The notes under the pieces were generated by a model. That model made no database searches. It saw only the letters and a program-made list of their open reading frames with translations, and had not been told where the DNA came from. The translations under genes were made by a program, and so were the position numbers. Positions 1 through 8,707 of a DNA stretch of 64,000 nucleotides are shown here, piece by piece; the first letter of the stretch is position 1, and each line of letters starts with the position of its first letter. The DNA is from Listeria_A hofi (lineage in GTDB: Bacteria > Bacillota > Bacilli > Lactobacillales > Listeriaceae), in the NCBI RefSeq assembly GCF_963575615.1, contig NZ_CAUYTL010000002.1, forward strand, positions 179,640 through 243,639, read 5' to 3'.

Positions 1-666
1 ATCGTGCCAACTGGTTCGGCTGATCCGTTTAGCTTACGTCGTAGTGCGCTAGGGATTATGCGCATTATTCAAGCGAAAAATTGGGATATTCGATTGCTTA
101 GCGTTTTAGCAGATACTGTAGAAATCGAGCGAGCAGAGGGCTTAAATACACTCCCGAGTGAGGAAGTTTTTGAACAAGTAGAGCTATTCTTGCAAAATCG
201 ATTGCGTGCGATTCTTTCCGATCAGCAAATTCGTCATGACATTATCGATGCGGTTGTTAGCACTGGAAGCAATGTCGTGCCGGAGCTGATTGAGCGAGCA
301 GAGCTACTAAATAAAAGTCGTGATGCCGAGTGGTTCCGTCCAACAATGGAAGCTCTTGCACGTGTTATTAATATTTCCAAGAAGCACCAAGGTGACGTAA
401 CCATTAATCCAGGTCTTTTTGAAAATGAGTCGGAGCAACAACTATTTGATGCGGTTCAAAAATTAAAACATGATTACCCAACGCTTATCATTGTGGATCG
501 GCTACGTGCATTTGCGGCGCTACGTACAGCGATCGATGCTTATTTTGAAAATACACTTGTCATGAGTGATGATGAAGCTGTTCGAAATAACCGTTTAGCG
601 CTATTGTTTGAACTAGCAAGTTTTATTAAGGAGTTTGCCCAAATTGAAGAAATAAACGTGAAATAA
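1..666 (+). CDS. glyS: Glycyl-tRNA synthetase beta subunit, C-terminal part (5' truncated by window edge)
   Basis: The reading frame is open from base 1, so only the last 221 residues are present and the start lies outside the window. The segment has the GlyS beta-chain hallmark SADPFSLRR near its start and ends with the MSDDEAVRNNRLALL-type helix that closes the family. The beta subunit, with GlyQ, charges tRNA-Gly in the cytoplasm; this C-terminal part is the anticodon-binding-like helical region. A ribosome binding site for ppsR overlaps its stop, so the two genes are probably co-transcribed. I see no internal defect. Confidence 0.95.
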   Translation: MVPTGSADPFSLRRSALGIMRIIQAKNWDIRLLSVLADTVEIERAEGLNTLPSEEVFEQVELFLQNRLRAILSDQQIRHDIIDAVVSTGSNVVPELIERAELLNKSRDAEWFRPTMEALARVINISKKHQGDVTINPGLFENESEQQLFDAVQKLKHDYPTLIIVDRLRAFAALRTAIDAYFENTLVMSDDEAVRNNRLALLFELASFIKEFAQIEEINVK

Positions 667-680
667 AGGAGCTAATGATT

Positions 681-1505
681 ATGACGCAACCAGCAGTGTA
701 CGTCGTTTCAGATTCAACGGGAGAAACAGCAGAACTAGTAACGCGCGCGGCTTTGATGCAATTTGGTAAAAGCCAACAGTTTATTCACCGTTTTCATCAT
801 GTAGATACGCCTGATATGATTGAGGAAATTGTGGACCTAGTAGCAGTTAATAATGGGATTATCGTGCATACCATCGTTGTCGAGGAAGTGCGTGAGGAAT
901 TGAATAAAACTGCAAAAAGCTTTGGAGTGCCGATTATTGATATTTTTGGACCACTTTTGGCACAATTGGAAGAAACGTATCAAATTAAGCCACTTTCTGA
1001 GCCTGGAATGGTTCGTTCACTTGATGAAGCTTATTTCCGTAAAGTTGCTGCGATTGAATTTGCCGTGGAAAACGATGATGGTCGCAATCCGAGGGGGCTT
1101 TTGCAAGCTGATTATGTGTTGATTGGAATTTCTCGAACATCTAAAACACCATTATCACAATATTTGGCGCTAAAAGGATTGAAAGTAGCGAACGTGCCAA
1201 TCGTTCCAGAAGCACAAGTTCCAGAAGAATTGTTTGAGATTGATCCAAATAAAATTATCGGCTTAAAAATTAGCAAAGAAAAATTGAATCAGATTCGTGA
1301 AAAACGTTTGGCTTCGATTGGCCTTAGCGGTGTTGGTAATTATGCGAGTCATGACCGGATTGATGCAGAGCTTGAGATATTTACAGAGCTTACGAACAAA
1401 CTAGGGTGTTATGTATTAGATGTTACGAATAAAGCGATTGAAGAGACGGCAAACGATATTTTAATGCATATTGGCGAAATTGTTGATGAAAATTTAGAAT
1501 TATAG
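681..1505 (+). CDS. ppsR: Pyruvate,phosphate dikinase regulatory protein (PpsR/YqfL, DUF299)
   Basis: A bifunctional Ser/Thr kinase and pyrophosphorylase that switches PEP-forming dikinase off and on with ADP and phosphate. The protein opens with AVYVVSDSTGETAE and carries the P-loop-like GISRTSKTPLSQYLA in its middle, both characteristic of DUF299; its length of about 274 residues is normal. An ATG at 675 lies only 3 bases after AAGGAG; the ATG at 681 gives a 9-base spacing and is preferred. It follows glyS by 14 bases, as in related Listeria. No dikinase gene lies in this window. Confidence 0.92.
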   Translation: MTQPAVYVVSDSTGETAELVTRAALMQFGKSQQFIHRFHHVDTPDMIEEIVDLVAVNNGIIVHTIVVEEVREELNKTAKSFGVPIIDIFGPLLAQLEETYQIKPLSEPGMVRSLDEAYFRKVAAIEFAVENDDGRNPRGLLQADYVLIGISRTSKTPLSQYLALKGLKVANVPIVPEAQVPEELFEIDPNKIIGLKISKEKLNQIREKRLASIGLSGVGNYASHDRIDAELEIFTELTNKLGCYVLDVTNKAIEETANDILMHIGEIVDENLEL

Positions 1506-1532
1506 AAGGAAAATCAGATTTTATGGCGAATA

Positions 1533-1594
1533 TATATATTATAGCGGTTAAAACGGTGGAAATTCTGGTTTTAATCGCCTATAATATATTTTTA
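1533..1594 (+). terminator. Long AT-rich hairpin after ppsR, possible terminator
   Basis: Arms at about 1533-1554 and 1568-1589 (ATATATTATA...TTAAAAC against GTTTTAA...TATAATATAT) pair over about 20 bases with one bulge, followed by TTTTTAT. The stem is AT-rich for an intrinsic terminator and contains TATAAT-like words, so it could also hold a promoter for yqxD. Confidence 0.45.
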
Positions 1595-1643
1595 TGTATG
1601 GGTTATGCGTTTTCTCCAACCATGAAAATGAGGAGGGAAGAGC

Positions 1644-2087
1644 ATGAAGATTTTTATCGATGCAGATGCTTGTCCTGTGAAGGATGAGATACGTGGTTTG
1701 GCGAAGAAGTACGATTTGCCGATGACTTTTGTGGCGTCTTATAATCATTATTCTGTGCATTTACCTGCGGGTGAAGTATGGATTTTTGTCGACACGGATA
1801 AGGAATCTGCGGACATGCGTATACTGAATTTAGCTAGGTCTGGCGATATCGTCGTGACACAAGACATTGGACTGGCTAGTATGTTAATTGCTAAAGATGT
1901 CGCTACTTTTTCAAATCGCGGGGAAGAATACCGTGAAAGCGAGATGGCGATGATGCTTGATATGCGTTATTTGCATGCAAAAGAACGCAGACAAGGTAAA
2001 TATAGTAAAGGTCCACGAGCGATGAGTTCTGCGGACAATGAGAATTTCTTGCATAAACTGGATACGTTTATAAAAGCGAGGTTATAA
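1644..2087 (+). CDS. yqxD: YaiI/YqxD family protein (UPF0178, DUF188)
   Basis: The protein begins MKIFIDADACPVKDEI, the diagnostic acidic motif of UPF0178, and has the usual 147-residue length. DUF188 proteins have a PIN-like fold with conserved aspartates (here D6 and D8); the biochemical role is not established, so any nuclease activity is an inference from the fold. The start is supported by GAGGAGGGAAGAGC just upstream of the ATG. The gene abuts dnaG, whose start codon follows the stop directly, so they are translationally coupled in the macromolecular-synthesis operon. Confidence 0.88.
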   Translation: MKIFIDADACPVKDEIRGLAKKYDLPMTFVASYNHYSVHLPAGEVWIFVDTDKESADMRILNLARSGDIVVTQDIGLASMLIAKDVATFSNRGEEYRESEMAMMLDMRYLHAKERRQGKYSKGPRAMSSADNENFLHKLDTFIKARL

Positions 2088-3980
2088 TTGAAGATGCAAC
2101 GGATTCCAGAAGAAAAAATTGATGAGATACGTTCCCAAGCAGATATTGTAGACGTTGTTGGAAATTATGTTCAACTTAAGAAGCAAGGACGTAATTACAC
2201 GGGGCTTTGTCCTTTTCATGGCGAGAAGACACCATCCTTTTCTGTATCACCTGAAAAACAGATTTTTCATTGTTTTGGGTGTGGAAAGGGAGGCAATGTT
2301 TTTTCCTTTTTAATGCAGATTGATGGACTTTCTTTTGTCGAATCGGTGAAAAAAGTAGCTGATATGACGCATATTCCGCTAGACATTGAGATAGCTAGAG
2401 GGGATGGGGCGCCTACTAACAGGCCTGATAGTCAAGAAGGTAAAATGATAGAGATTCATCAATTGACGAGTAAGTTATACCATTATTTGTTGATGGAGAC
2501 CGAGGAAGGGCAAGAGGCGTTGCAATACTTGCTTGATCGGGGGATGTCAGAACAAGAATTAGACCATTTTGAAATTGGATTTGCACCAGCTGATGCGTTG
2601 ACGGTGACTACATTTTTAAAGAAGCGAGAAGTTGATTTACCGCTTGCTGTGGAATGTGGCTTGCTTACTGAACGCGATGATGGTAATATAGTAGACCGGT
2701 TCCGCAATCGGATTATGTTTCCGATTAAGAATGACCGCGGACAATTAGTCGGTTTTTCAGGACGTCTTTTTAATCAAGAGGATGGACCGAAATATTTGAA
2801 CAGTCCGGAGACACCAATTTTTAATAAGCGCAATATTTTATATCATTTTTCTGATGCGAGACAAGAAATTCGTAAAAAAGAGGAAATCTTGCTATTGGAA
2901 GGTTATATGGATGTTATTTCGGGAGTTTCAGCTGAATTTAGCAATGGTGTAGCGTCTATGGGGACATCGCTTACCGAGGAGCATGTGCAGATGATTCGGC
3001 GTGTTACTAATAGAGCGGTTATTTGCTATGATAGTGACCGTGCTGGTATTGAGGCGAGCTTCAAGGCTGGGACATTGCTAGCAGAACACCATCGGCTAGA
3101 AGTCTTTGTATTGCAGTTGCCAAACGGGAAGGACCCGGATGATTTTATTCGTTCAGAAGGCGCAGAGAAATTTGCTGAAATATATGCACATCAACGGCTA
3201 AGCTGGACGGCTTTTAAGCTGCAATTTTTGAGGAGGAATCGTAATCTTCAGAATGAAACGGATAAAATTGCTTACTTGGGCGAAGCGTTGGTTGAAATCG
3301 GGAAGCTAGATCAGGCTGTGGAGCGAGAGCTTTACTTAAAACAGCTAGGCTCGGAATTTGAACTGTCGATGGAAGCTTTGAAGCAGCAGTTGCAACAATC
3401 TGTAGCGAATACTGTGAAACCGAAGATTCATGATTATGGTGGCCCTCCACCGGAAGAGTTTGGTGAGTATCCGGTATATGACAGTAGCGGTGGACCTGTT
3501 TATGAGAAATTCAGTTTTCAGCAGCCCAATTTAGCACCATCTGCGGGCTTGATTTCTGAGAAGCGACTTTTGAAATACATGTTAGAAGATCGCGATGCTT
3601 TTATTCAAATTCGGAGCATGATGCAGGAGCAGGAAATTGAATTTTATCATGATAACTATCAAGCGTTGTACACGCATTTAATTGGATTTTATGCTTCTGG
3701 GAATGACGCTAATCCGCTCGCTTTGATGGATCAGCTTCCTAATGAAGCATCGCGTAATCTAGTAAGTGAACTCGAAATGATGGTTGTAAACACCGAAGTT
3801 ACGAATGAAGAGTACCAAGATTACATTTTTAGCTTAAGAAAAGCCGGCATTGAACGGGACATTAAAGAAAAAGAACAACAATTACAAATAGCATCACAAC
3901 AAGGAGAGATAGAAGTAGCGTTGGAGCTTGCCAGAACTATCATGACAATGCGAGCTAATCTTAAGAACAACTTGTTGTAA
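2088..3980 (+). CDS. dnaG: DNA primase DnaG
   Basis: DnaG makes RNA primers for lagging-strand replication with the replicative helicase. An N-terminal CHC2 zinc finger is complete (C41, H44, C62, C65 from the TTG start); the TOPRIM core shows LLLEGYMDVISG and YDSDRAGI; the C-terminal helicase-binding part runs to residue 630, a normal length. I chose TTG at 2088 because GAGG at 2078-2081 sits 6 bases upstream; an ATG at 2094 is the alternative. The gene lies immediately after yqxD and before rpoD, the classic dnaG-rpoD arrangement. Confidence 0.97.
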   Translation: MKMQRIPEEKIDEIRSQADIVDVVGNYVQLKKQGRNYTGLCPFHGEKTPSFSVSPEKQIFHCFGCGKGGNVFSFLMQIDGLSFVESVKKVADMTHIPLDIEIARGDGAPTNRPDSQEGKMIEIHQLTSKLYHYLLMETEEGQEALQYLLDRGMSEQELDHFEIGFAPADALTVTTFLKKREVDLPLAVECGLLTERDDGNIVDRFRNRIMFPIKNDRGQLVGFSGRLFNQEDGPKYLNSPETPIFNKRNILYHFSDARQEIRKKEEILLLEGYMDVISGVSAEFSNGVASMGTSLTEEHVQMIRRVTNRAVICYDSDRAGIEASFKAGTLLAEHHRLEVFVLQLPNGKDPDDFIRSEGAEKFAEIYAHQRLSWTAFKLQFLRRNRNLQNETDKIAYLGEALVEIGKLDQAVERELYLKQLGSEFELSMEALKQQLQQSVANTVKPKIHDYGGPPPEEFGEYPVYDSSGGPVYEKFSFQQPNLAPSAGLISEKRLLKYMLEDRDAFIQIRSMMQEQEIEFYHDNYQALYTHLIGFYASGNDANPLALMDQLPNEASRNLVSELEMMVVNTEVTNEEYQDYIFSLRKAGIERDIKEKEQQLQIASQQGEIEVALELARTIMTMRANLKNNLL

Positions 3981-4107
3981 TAAGCAATTCACTTAAAGCA
4001 AAAAGATACAGGCGCCAAAGTGCAGTGGCATGCATGGTGTTTAGAAACTGGGCAATGAGGTAAGGTATATCATTGACGGTTATTTTGGAAGGAGGACGTG
4101 GCAGACT

Positions 4108-5232
4108 ATGGCTAAAAAACCGCAAGAAACAAAACCAGAAGATTTAAACTTAGATAAAGCAAAAGAATTATTAATTGAAGATGGCAAGAAGAAGGGGTCT
4201 TTGACGTATGCTGAGATCGCTGCCAAACTTGCGCCATTTACTTTAGATAGCGATCAAATGGATGAATTTTTAGAATTGCTTTCAGTATTAACAATTGAGG
4301 TTTCGGATGACGATGACGAAGACGATGATCCGAACGAAGCAGAGTTAATCAAGGAAGAGACAGAAGAAATTGATTTAAACGATTTAAGTGTTCCTCCAGG
4401 CGTAAAAATCAATGATCCAGTTCGGATGTATTTGAAAGAAATAGGCCGTGTAAATCTACTTTCTGCAGACGAAGAAATTGCTTTGGCTAAACGTATCGAA
4501 CAAGGGGATGTAGAAGCAAAAGGACGATTGGCAGAAGCTAACTTACGTCTTGTTGTCAGCATTGCAAAGCGCTACGTTGGTCGTGGTATGTTGTTTCTTG
4601 ATTTGATTCAAGAAGGTAACATGGGGTTAATGAAAGCTGTTGAGAAGTTCGACTTTAACAAAGGATTCAAATTCAGTACGTATGCAACATGGTGGATTCG
4701 TCAAGCGATTACACGTGCCATTGCCGATCAAGCGCGTACGATTCGTATCCCAGTTCACATGGTCGAAACGATTAACAAATTAATCCGTGTGCAACGTTCT
4801 TTACTGCAAGATTTAGGACGTGATCCGTCACCGGAGGAAATCGGTGAGGAGATGGATTTACCAACAGAAAAAGTTCGTGAAATTTTGAAAATCGCGCAAG
4901 AACCTGTGTCACTTGAAACACCAATTGGTGAAGAAGATGATTCGCACCTTGGTGATTTCATTGAGGACCAGGAAGCAACTTCACCATCGGATCATGCGGC
5001 ATATGAATTGCTGAAAGAGCAACTAGAGGACGTATTGGACACGTTAACAGACCGTGAAGAAAATGTACTACGCTTGCGTTTTGGTTTAGACGATGGCCGT
5101 ACGCGTACGCTTGAAGAAGTTGGCCGTGTATTCGGTGTGACGCGCGAACGTATCCGTCAGATTGAAGCGAAAGCACTTCGGAAACTCAGACACCCAAGTC
5201 GTAGTAAGCAACTAAAAGATTTCTTAGAATAA
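4108..5232 (+). CDS. rpoD: RNA polymerase primary sigma factor (sigma A, RpoD)
   Basis: The housekeeping sigma factor, 374 residues as in Listeria. An acidic run of D/E residues around position 65-90 forms region 1.1; region 1.2 starts at DPVRMYLKEIG; region 2 contains YATWWIRQAITRAIADQ, which reads the -10 element; region 4.2 is VTRERIRQIEAKALRKLR, which reads the -35. The start follows GGAAGGAGG with adequate spacing. The 127-base gap from dnaG has no obvious sigma-A promoter by eye, although a TTGACG lies near 4073 without a good -10. A strong terminator follows the gene. Confidence 0.98.
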   Translation: MAKKPQETKPEDLNLDKAKELLIEDGKKKGSLTYAEIAAKLAPFTLDSDQMDEFLELLSVLTIEVSDDDDEDDDPNEAELIKEETEEIDLNDLSVPPGVKINDPVRMYLKEIGRVNLLSADEEIALAKRIEQGDVEAKGRLAEANLRLVVSIAKRYVGRGMLFLDLIQEGNMGLMKAVEKFDFNKGFKFSTYATWWIRQAITRAIADQARTIRIPVHMVETINKLIRVQRSLLQDLGRDPSPEEIGEEMDLPTEKVREILKIAQEPVSLETPIGEEDDSHLGDFIEDQEATSPSDHAAYELLKEQLEDVLDTLTDREENVLRLRFGLDDGRTRTLEEVGRVFGVTRERIRQIEAKALRKLRHPSRSKQLKDFLE

Positions 5233-5243
5233 AAATTTCAGAG

Positions 5244-5274
5244 GAGAGTGCGTAACAAGCGCGCTCTCTTTTTT
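5244..5274 (+). terminator. Rho-independent terminator after rpoD
   Basis: GAGAGTGCG and CGCGCTCTC form a 9-bp stem with one wobble pair, followed by a run of six T. It ends the dnaG-rpoD transcript; the trmK ribosome binding site begins right after it. Confidence 0.85.
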
Positions 5275-5293
5275 ACAAAGAAGGATGATTTTT

Positions 5294-5989
5294 TTGAATG
5301 AACAACAATTGTCAAAACGATTAGAAAAGGTAGTATCTTATATTCCAACAGGATCAAAAATTGCGGATATCGGTAGTGATCATGCTTATTTGCCGTGTTA
5401 CGCAGTTCAAAAAGGACAAGTTGAGTTTGCAATTGCAGGAGAAGTAGTGGAAGGACCTCTTCAATCAGCGACGAAGCAAGTGGAAAGTCTGGAATTAACA
5501 AAAGAAATAGCTGTTCGTAAAGGCGATGGTTTAGCGGTTATCGAGTTGGAAGATGCGATAGATGTTATAGTTATTGCTGGTATGGGCGGAGCGCTAATCC
5601 GCTCGATTTTGGAAGCAGGCTCTGCAAGATTAGTAGGCGTTAAACGCTTGATTTTGCAGCCGAATATTGCGGCACATCAATTGCGCGAATGGGCAGAAAT
5701 CAATCAATGGGCTCTTGTGGCGGAAGCGATTTTGCGTGAAGATAATAAGATATATGAGATATTGGTTTTGGAGCCGAGCGAGGAAGCAGTGCCTTATTCG
5801 GATGGGGAGCGTTTGCTAGGTCCATTTTTGATGCGAGAGAAGTCGTTAGTTTTTCAGGCGAAATGGGAGCATGAGTTGAGCAATTGGAAAGGAATTCGGG
5901 CTAAAATTGATGCGGGGAATGCAAAAAATAAAGCAAAATTAGTAGAATTGGACGCTAAAATACGAACAATTGAGGATGTGTTACGATGA
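5294..5989 (+). CDS. trmK: tRNA (adenine-22-N1)-methyltransferase TrmK
   Basis: A class I SAM-dependent methyltransferase that makes m1A22 in tRNA. Motif I is KIADIGSDHAYLP near residue 24 and motif IV is VIVIAGMGGALIRSIL, both typical of the TrmK/YqfN family; a C-terminal coiled-coil helix follows. ATG at 5285 is too close to AAGAAGGA, so TTG at 5294 (protein MNEQQLSKRL...) with about 9 bases spacing is preferred. The stop overlaps the start of the next gene (ATGA), so the two are translationally coupled. Confidence 0.93.
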   Translation: MNEQQLSKRLEKVVSYIPTGSKIADIGSDHAYLPCYAVQKGQVEFAIAGEVVEGPLQSATKQVESLELTKEIAVRKGDGLAVIELEDAIDVIVIAGMGGALIRSILEAGSARLVGVKRLILQPNIAAHQLREWAEINQWALVAEAILREDNKIYEILVLEPSEEAVPYSDGERLLGPFLMREKSLVFQAKWEHELSNWKGIRAKIDAGNAKNKAKLVELDAKIRTIEDVLR

Positions 5990-7107
5990 AAGTAGCAAAT
6001 GGTTATGAGTACGTTGCTGTTTTAGAAGGAATTGCGCCGAAGAAATACGCGATGGAAGGTGATCCAATCGGGCTGCAAATTGGTGATCTGGCCCGTAAAG
6101 TTCGTAAAATTATGTTCACGCTTGATGTACTGGAAAACGTTGTGGACGAAGCGATTGAGAAGGGTGTCGACATGATTATCGCGCATCATCCGCTTTTATT
6201 TAGACCACTTAAAAAGATAGATTTTGCAACACCTCAAGGCAGAATTGTAAAAAAATTGATTAAGCATGATATTATCGTTTATGCGGCACACACGAATCTG
6301 GATATTGCGGACGGTGGTGTGAACGATGTGATCAGTGAGTTGCTAGGCTTGGTGGATACAGAAATTATTGTGCCTACATACACAGAAAAATATAGTAAAA
6401 TCGTAGTTTACACACCTGATTTTGCGGAAGAATCGATTCGATTGGCATTGGTAAACAATGGGGCTGGACAATTTTCTGATCGTTATTCGGAATGTACTTT
6501 TTCGGTGGAAGGTACTGGGCATTTCTTACCTAACGCTGAGGCAAACCCGACAATAGGCAATCCAGGAGATTTGGAAACGGTGCGGGAAATAAGAATTGAA
6601 GCGATTTTTCCACGTTCAAAAATGGATCAAATCGTGAAGGCGGTGAAGCTATCACATCCTTATGAGGTTCCAGCGATAGATATTTATCCGATTGAGAATG
6701 TGGCAACAGAAATGGGACTTGGTCGAATCGGAAATTTACCCAAAACCATTGATTTAACAGCGTTTATTGGTTTTGTTAAGGAAAAAATTTCCGTTGATAA
6801 TGTGCGTGTTATTGGCGATTTAGATCGCCCTGTGCGTAAAGTTGGAATTATAGGTGGGGACGGTAACAAGTTTATTCATGATGTGAAGCGTGCAGGAGCA
6901 GATGTGTATATTACTGGGGATATTTATTATCATACGGGGCACGATTTATTAGCGATTGATTTGCCAACGATTGATGCTGGACATTATATCGAGAAGGTCA
7001 TGAAAGCAAGCCTTTTGAAGCAATTTGAAGAGGCCAGTCAGTTGCATGGCTATGAAGTTGACCTGATTGTATCAGAAAGAAATACGAACCCTTTTACATT
7101 CTATTAA
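5986..7107 (+). CDS. yqfO: Nif3-like dinuclear metal centre protein (YqfO, DUF34)
   Basis: A cytoplasmic NIF3/DUF34 protein; the family binds two metal ions but has no settled reaction. Conserved metal-site segments are visible: IIAHHPLLFRPLK, YAAHTNLDIADGGVND and IDAGHYIEK near the C-terminus. At 373 residues it is the long Gram-positive form with a PII/CutA-like domain inserted in the middle (about residues 125-230). The start ATG overlaps the trmK stop by 4 bases. A convergent terminator shared with ispH follows. Confidence 0.9.
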   Translation: MKVANGYEYVAVLEGIAPKKYAMEGDPIGLQIGDLARKVRKIMFTLDVLENVVDEAIEKGVDMIIAHHPLLFRPLKKIDFATPQGRIVKKLIKHDIIVYAAHTNLDIADGGVNDVISELLGLVDTEIIVPTYTEKYSKIVVYTPDFAEESIRLALVNNGAGQFSDRYSECTFSVEGTGHFLPNAEANPTIGNPGDLETVREIRIEAIFPRSKMDQIVKAVKLSHPYEVPAIDIYPIENVATEMGLGRIGNLPKTIDLTAFIGFVKEKISVDNVRVIGDLDRPVRKVGIIGGDGNKFIHDVKRAGADVYITGDIYYHTGHDLLAIDLPTIDAGHYIEKVMKASLLKQFEEASQLHGYEVDLIVSERNTNPFTFY

Positions 7108-7109
7108 AT

Positions 7110-7146
7110 AAAAAATTAGAGCACATCGCTGCGCTCTAATTTTTTA
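7110..7146. terminator. Bidirectional terminator between yqfO and ispH
   Basis: AAAAAATTAGAGC pairs with GCTCTAATTTTTT over 13 bases. A-rich and T-rich flanks serve both converging genes. Confidence 0.9.
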
Positions 7147-7148
7147 GG

Positions 7149-8144
7149 TTACTTACCGCCATTTTTTAGGTGTTCCAAACGGGCAGCGCGTTGTTTTTCG
7201 ATATTTTTCTTACGGGCACGTGGTAAAATGCTGACTGGGTCAACATCATGCTTACGTTCCCATGTGGTTGCATCATCCGGGTCATAGGAATCCAAGAACA
7301 CAAGTACTTCTCGAATAATTTGAGTTGGCGTGCTTGCACCAGCCGTTACAGCCACCTTCTTTGCGTCTTTAATCCAATCTAGATTCAGCTCTTCAATGTT
7401 GGCGATTCTATGTGCTGGAACTCCGGCTTTTTCTTCGGATACTTGCGCCAAACGATTGCTGTTGTTACTTCTAGGATCGCCGACAACAATAGTAACATCC
7501 GCACCCTTCGCTTGTGTAGCAACTGCTTCTTGACGAACTTGAGTTGCCATACAAATCTCTTGATGTTGTTCGGATTGTGGATAAACAGACTGGATATAAT
7601 CCATCAAGTCCATCACATCCCACTGACTCATTGTTGTTTGATTCGTAACAAAAATCTTCTCATCTGTGAGTGCCAGAGCATCAATATCTTCCATCGTTTC
7701 AACGAGGTGCACGATATCGGGCGCTACACCAACGGCACCTTCTGGCTCTGGGTGGCCTTTTTTACCAATATAAATAACGTGAAAACCTTCGTGCTTCTTT
7801 TCTAAAATTAAATCGTACGTTCGTGTCACATCCGGACACGTTGCATCAAGTGTTGTGAGGCCTTTTTCTTTCGCACGTTCCTTTACGGCCGGCGAAACAC
7901 CGTGTGCTGTAAAAATGACAGTACCACTATCGATTTGGTCTAAAATCGCTTCTCGATTTGGCCCATCTAGTGTGACGATACCAACATCTTCAAATGCTTC
8001 TGTGACATGTTGATTATGAACAATCATGCCAAGTATATGAATTGGGCGAGGTAGATTTGGATCAAGCGAAGCATTACGCGCAATCACCATTGCATCCACC
8101 ACGCCATAACAGTAACCACGAGGGGCAATCTTAATAATTTCCAA
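7149..8144 (-). CDS. ispH: 4-hydroxy-3-methylbut-2-enyl diphosphate reductase (IspH)
   Basis: The last enzyme of the MEP isoprenoid pathway, a [4Fe-4S] reductase yielding IPP and DMAPP. Three cluster cysteines are visible in APRGYCYGV (C12), LDATCPDV and QEICMATQVRQ. The frame remains open upstream, but TTG at 8144 has AGGAGG 7 bases before it, gives the expected 331 residues beginning MEIIKIAPRG, and lies downstream of a consensus promoter. ispG, the preceding pathway step, is also in this window at 18474-19586. Confidence 0.96.
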   Translation of the reverse strand: MEIIKIAPRGYCYGVVDAMVIARNASLDPNLPRPIHILGMIVHNQHVTEAFEDVGIVTLDGPNREAILDQIDSGTVIFTAHGVSPAVKERAKEKGLTTLDATCPDVTRTYDLILEKKHEGFHVIYIGKKGHPEPEGAVGVAPDIVHLVETMEDIDALALTDEKIFVTNQTTMSQWDVMDLMDYIQSVYPQSEQHQEICMATQVRQEAVATQAKGADVTIVVGDPRSNNSNRLAQVSEEKAGVPAHRIANIEELNLDWIKDAKKVAVTAGASTPTQIIREVLVFLDSYDPDDATTWERKHDVDPVSILPRARKKNIEKQRAARLEHLKNGGK

Positions 8145-8216
8145 TGTTAAACCTCCTATATTTCTCAAGGTGTAGCAATAGCTGGGCAGAACAACAGGAA
8201 CACCAACTACTTTTCT

Positions 8217-8245
8217 ATTATAAGCCAGATTCAGTATGGTTTCAA
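8217..8245 (-). promoter_or_regulatory. Sigma-A promoter of ispH
   Basis: On the minus strand TTGAAA (8240-8245) and TATAAT (8217-8222) are separated by exactly 17 bases. This predicts a 5' leader of about 65 bases and shows that the open frame upstream of the TTG start is not coding. Confidence 0.75.
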
Positions 8246-8371
8246 CTGGCTGAATTTTAAAATTGTGAAGCAATAGAGTTGCATTGAGATACAGAACCAT
8301 TGTAATATGCTATATATTCGAAAAATTTTCATTCATTTATAAAAATACAACAAAGGAGCGTGCATTGCAAA

Positions 8372-8635
8372 ATGCTTGATCCCAGCCCAGAAGTCATAAA
8401 GGAAACATTGCATCTAATCATGTACGAAGAGAGTTTTACGATCTTAAAATTACAGCACAGAGAATTCCTTGAAAACTCGAAAAGTTTGAATAAGAACACG
8501 CTCATGCGAACAATCTATTGGCTAGAGTTGCATGGATATGTGAAGAGGGGACCTATCAGATTTGCAAATAATAAATTATACCATGCGACTCCACAAGGTG
8601 AAGTTTTCTATAGATCAATCATGAAGGAATCATAA
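8372..8635 (+). CDS. Small winged-helix-like protein of unknown function
   Basis: An 87-residue protein I do not recognise. It has the pattern of a winged helix: a helix-turn-helix around residues 25-50 (SLNKNTLMRTIYWLELHG) followed by a short beta-wing (YVKRGPIRFANNKLYHATPQG). A GTG at 8360 is only one base from AAAGGAG; the ATG at 8372 is preferred. It stands alone between divergent ispH and cshB, with no counterpart that I recall at this place in L. monocytogenes. It could be a small transcription regulator or a phage or plasmid remnant. Confidence 0.6.
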   Translation: MLDPSPEVIKETLHLIMYEESFTILKLQHREFLENSKSLNKNTLMRTIYWLELHGYVKRGPIRFANNKLYHATPQGEVFYRSIMKES

Positions 8636-8707
8636 TCCAATTTTTCTAGTGACTAGAGATAGTTTTATATGATATACTAACGGTTAGGAACAGAACGGAG
8701 TGAAAAA

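Noticed and set aside
7410..7805. 131-residue open frame opposite ispH
   Set aside because: Shadow frame over conserved IspH coding sequence; no ribosome binding site.
8145..8300. N-terminal extension of IspH
   Set aside because: A consensus promoter lies inside it and the TTG at 8144 has an ideal ribosome binding site and gives the family length.
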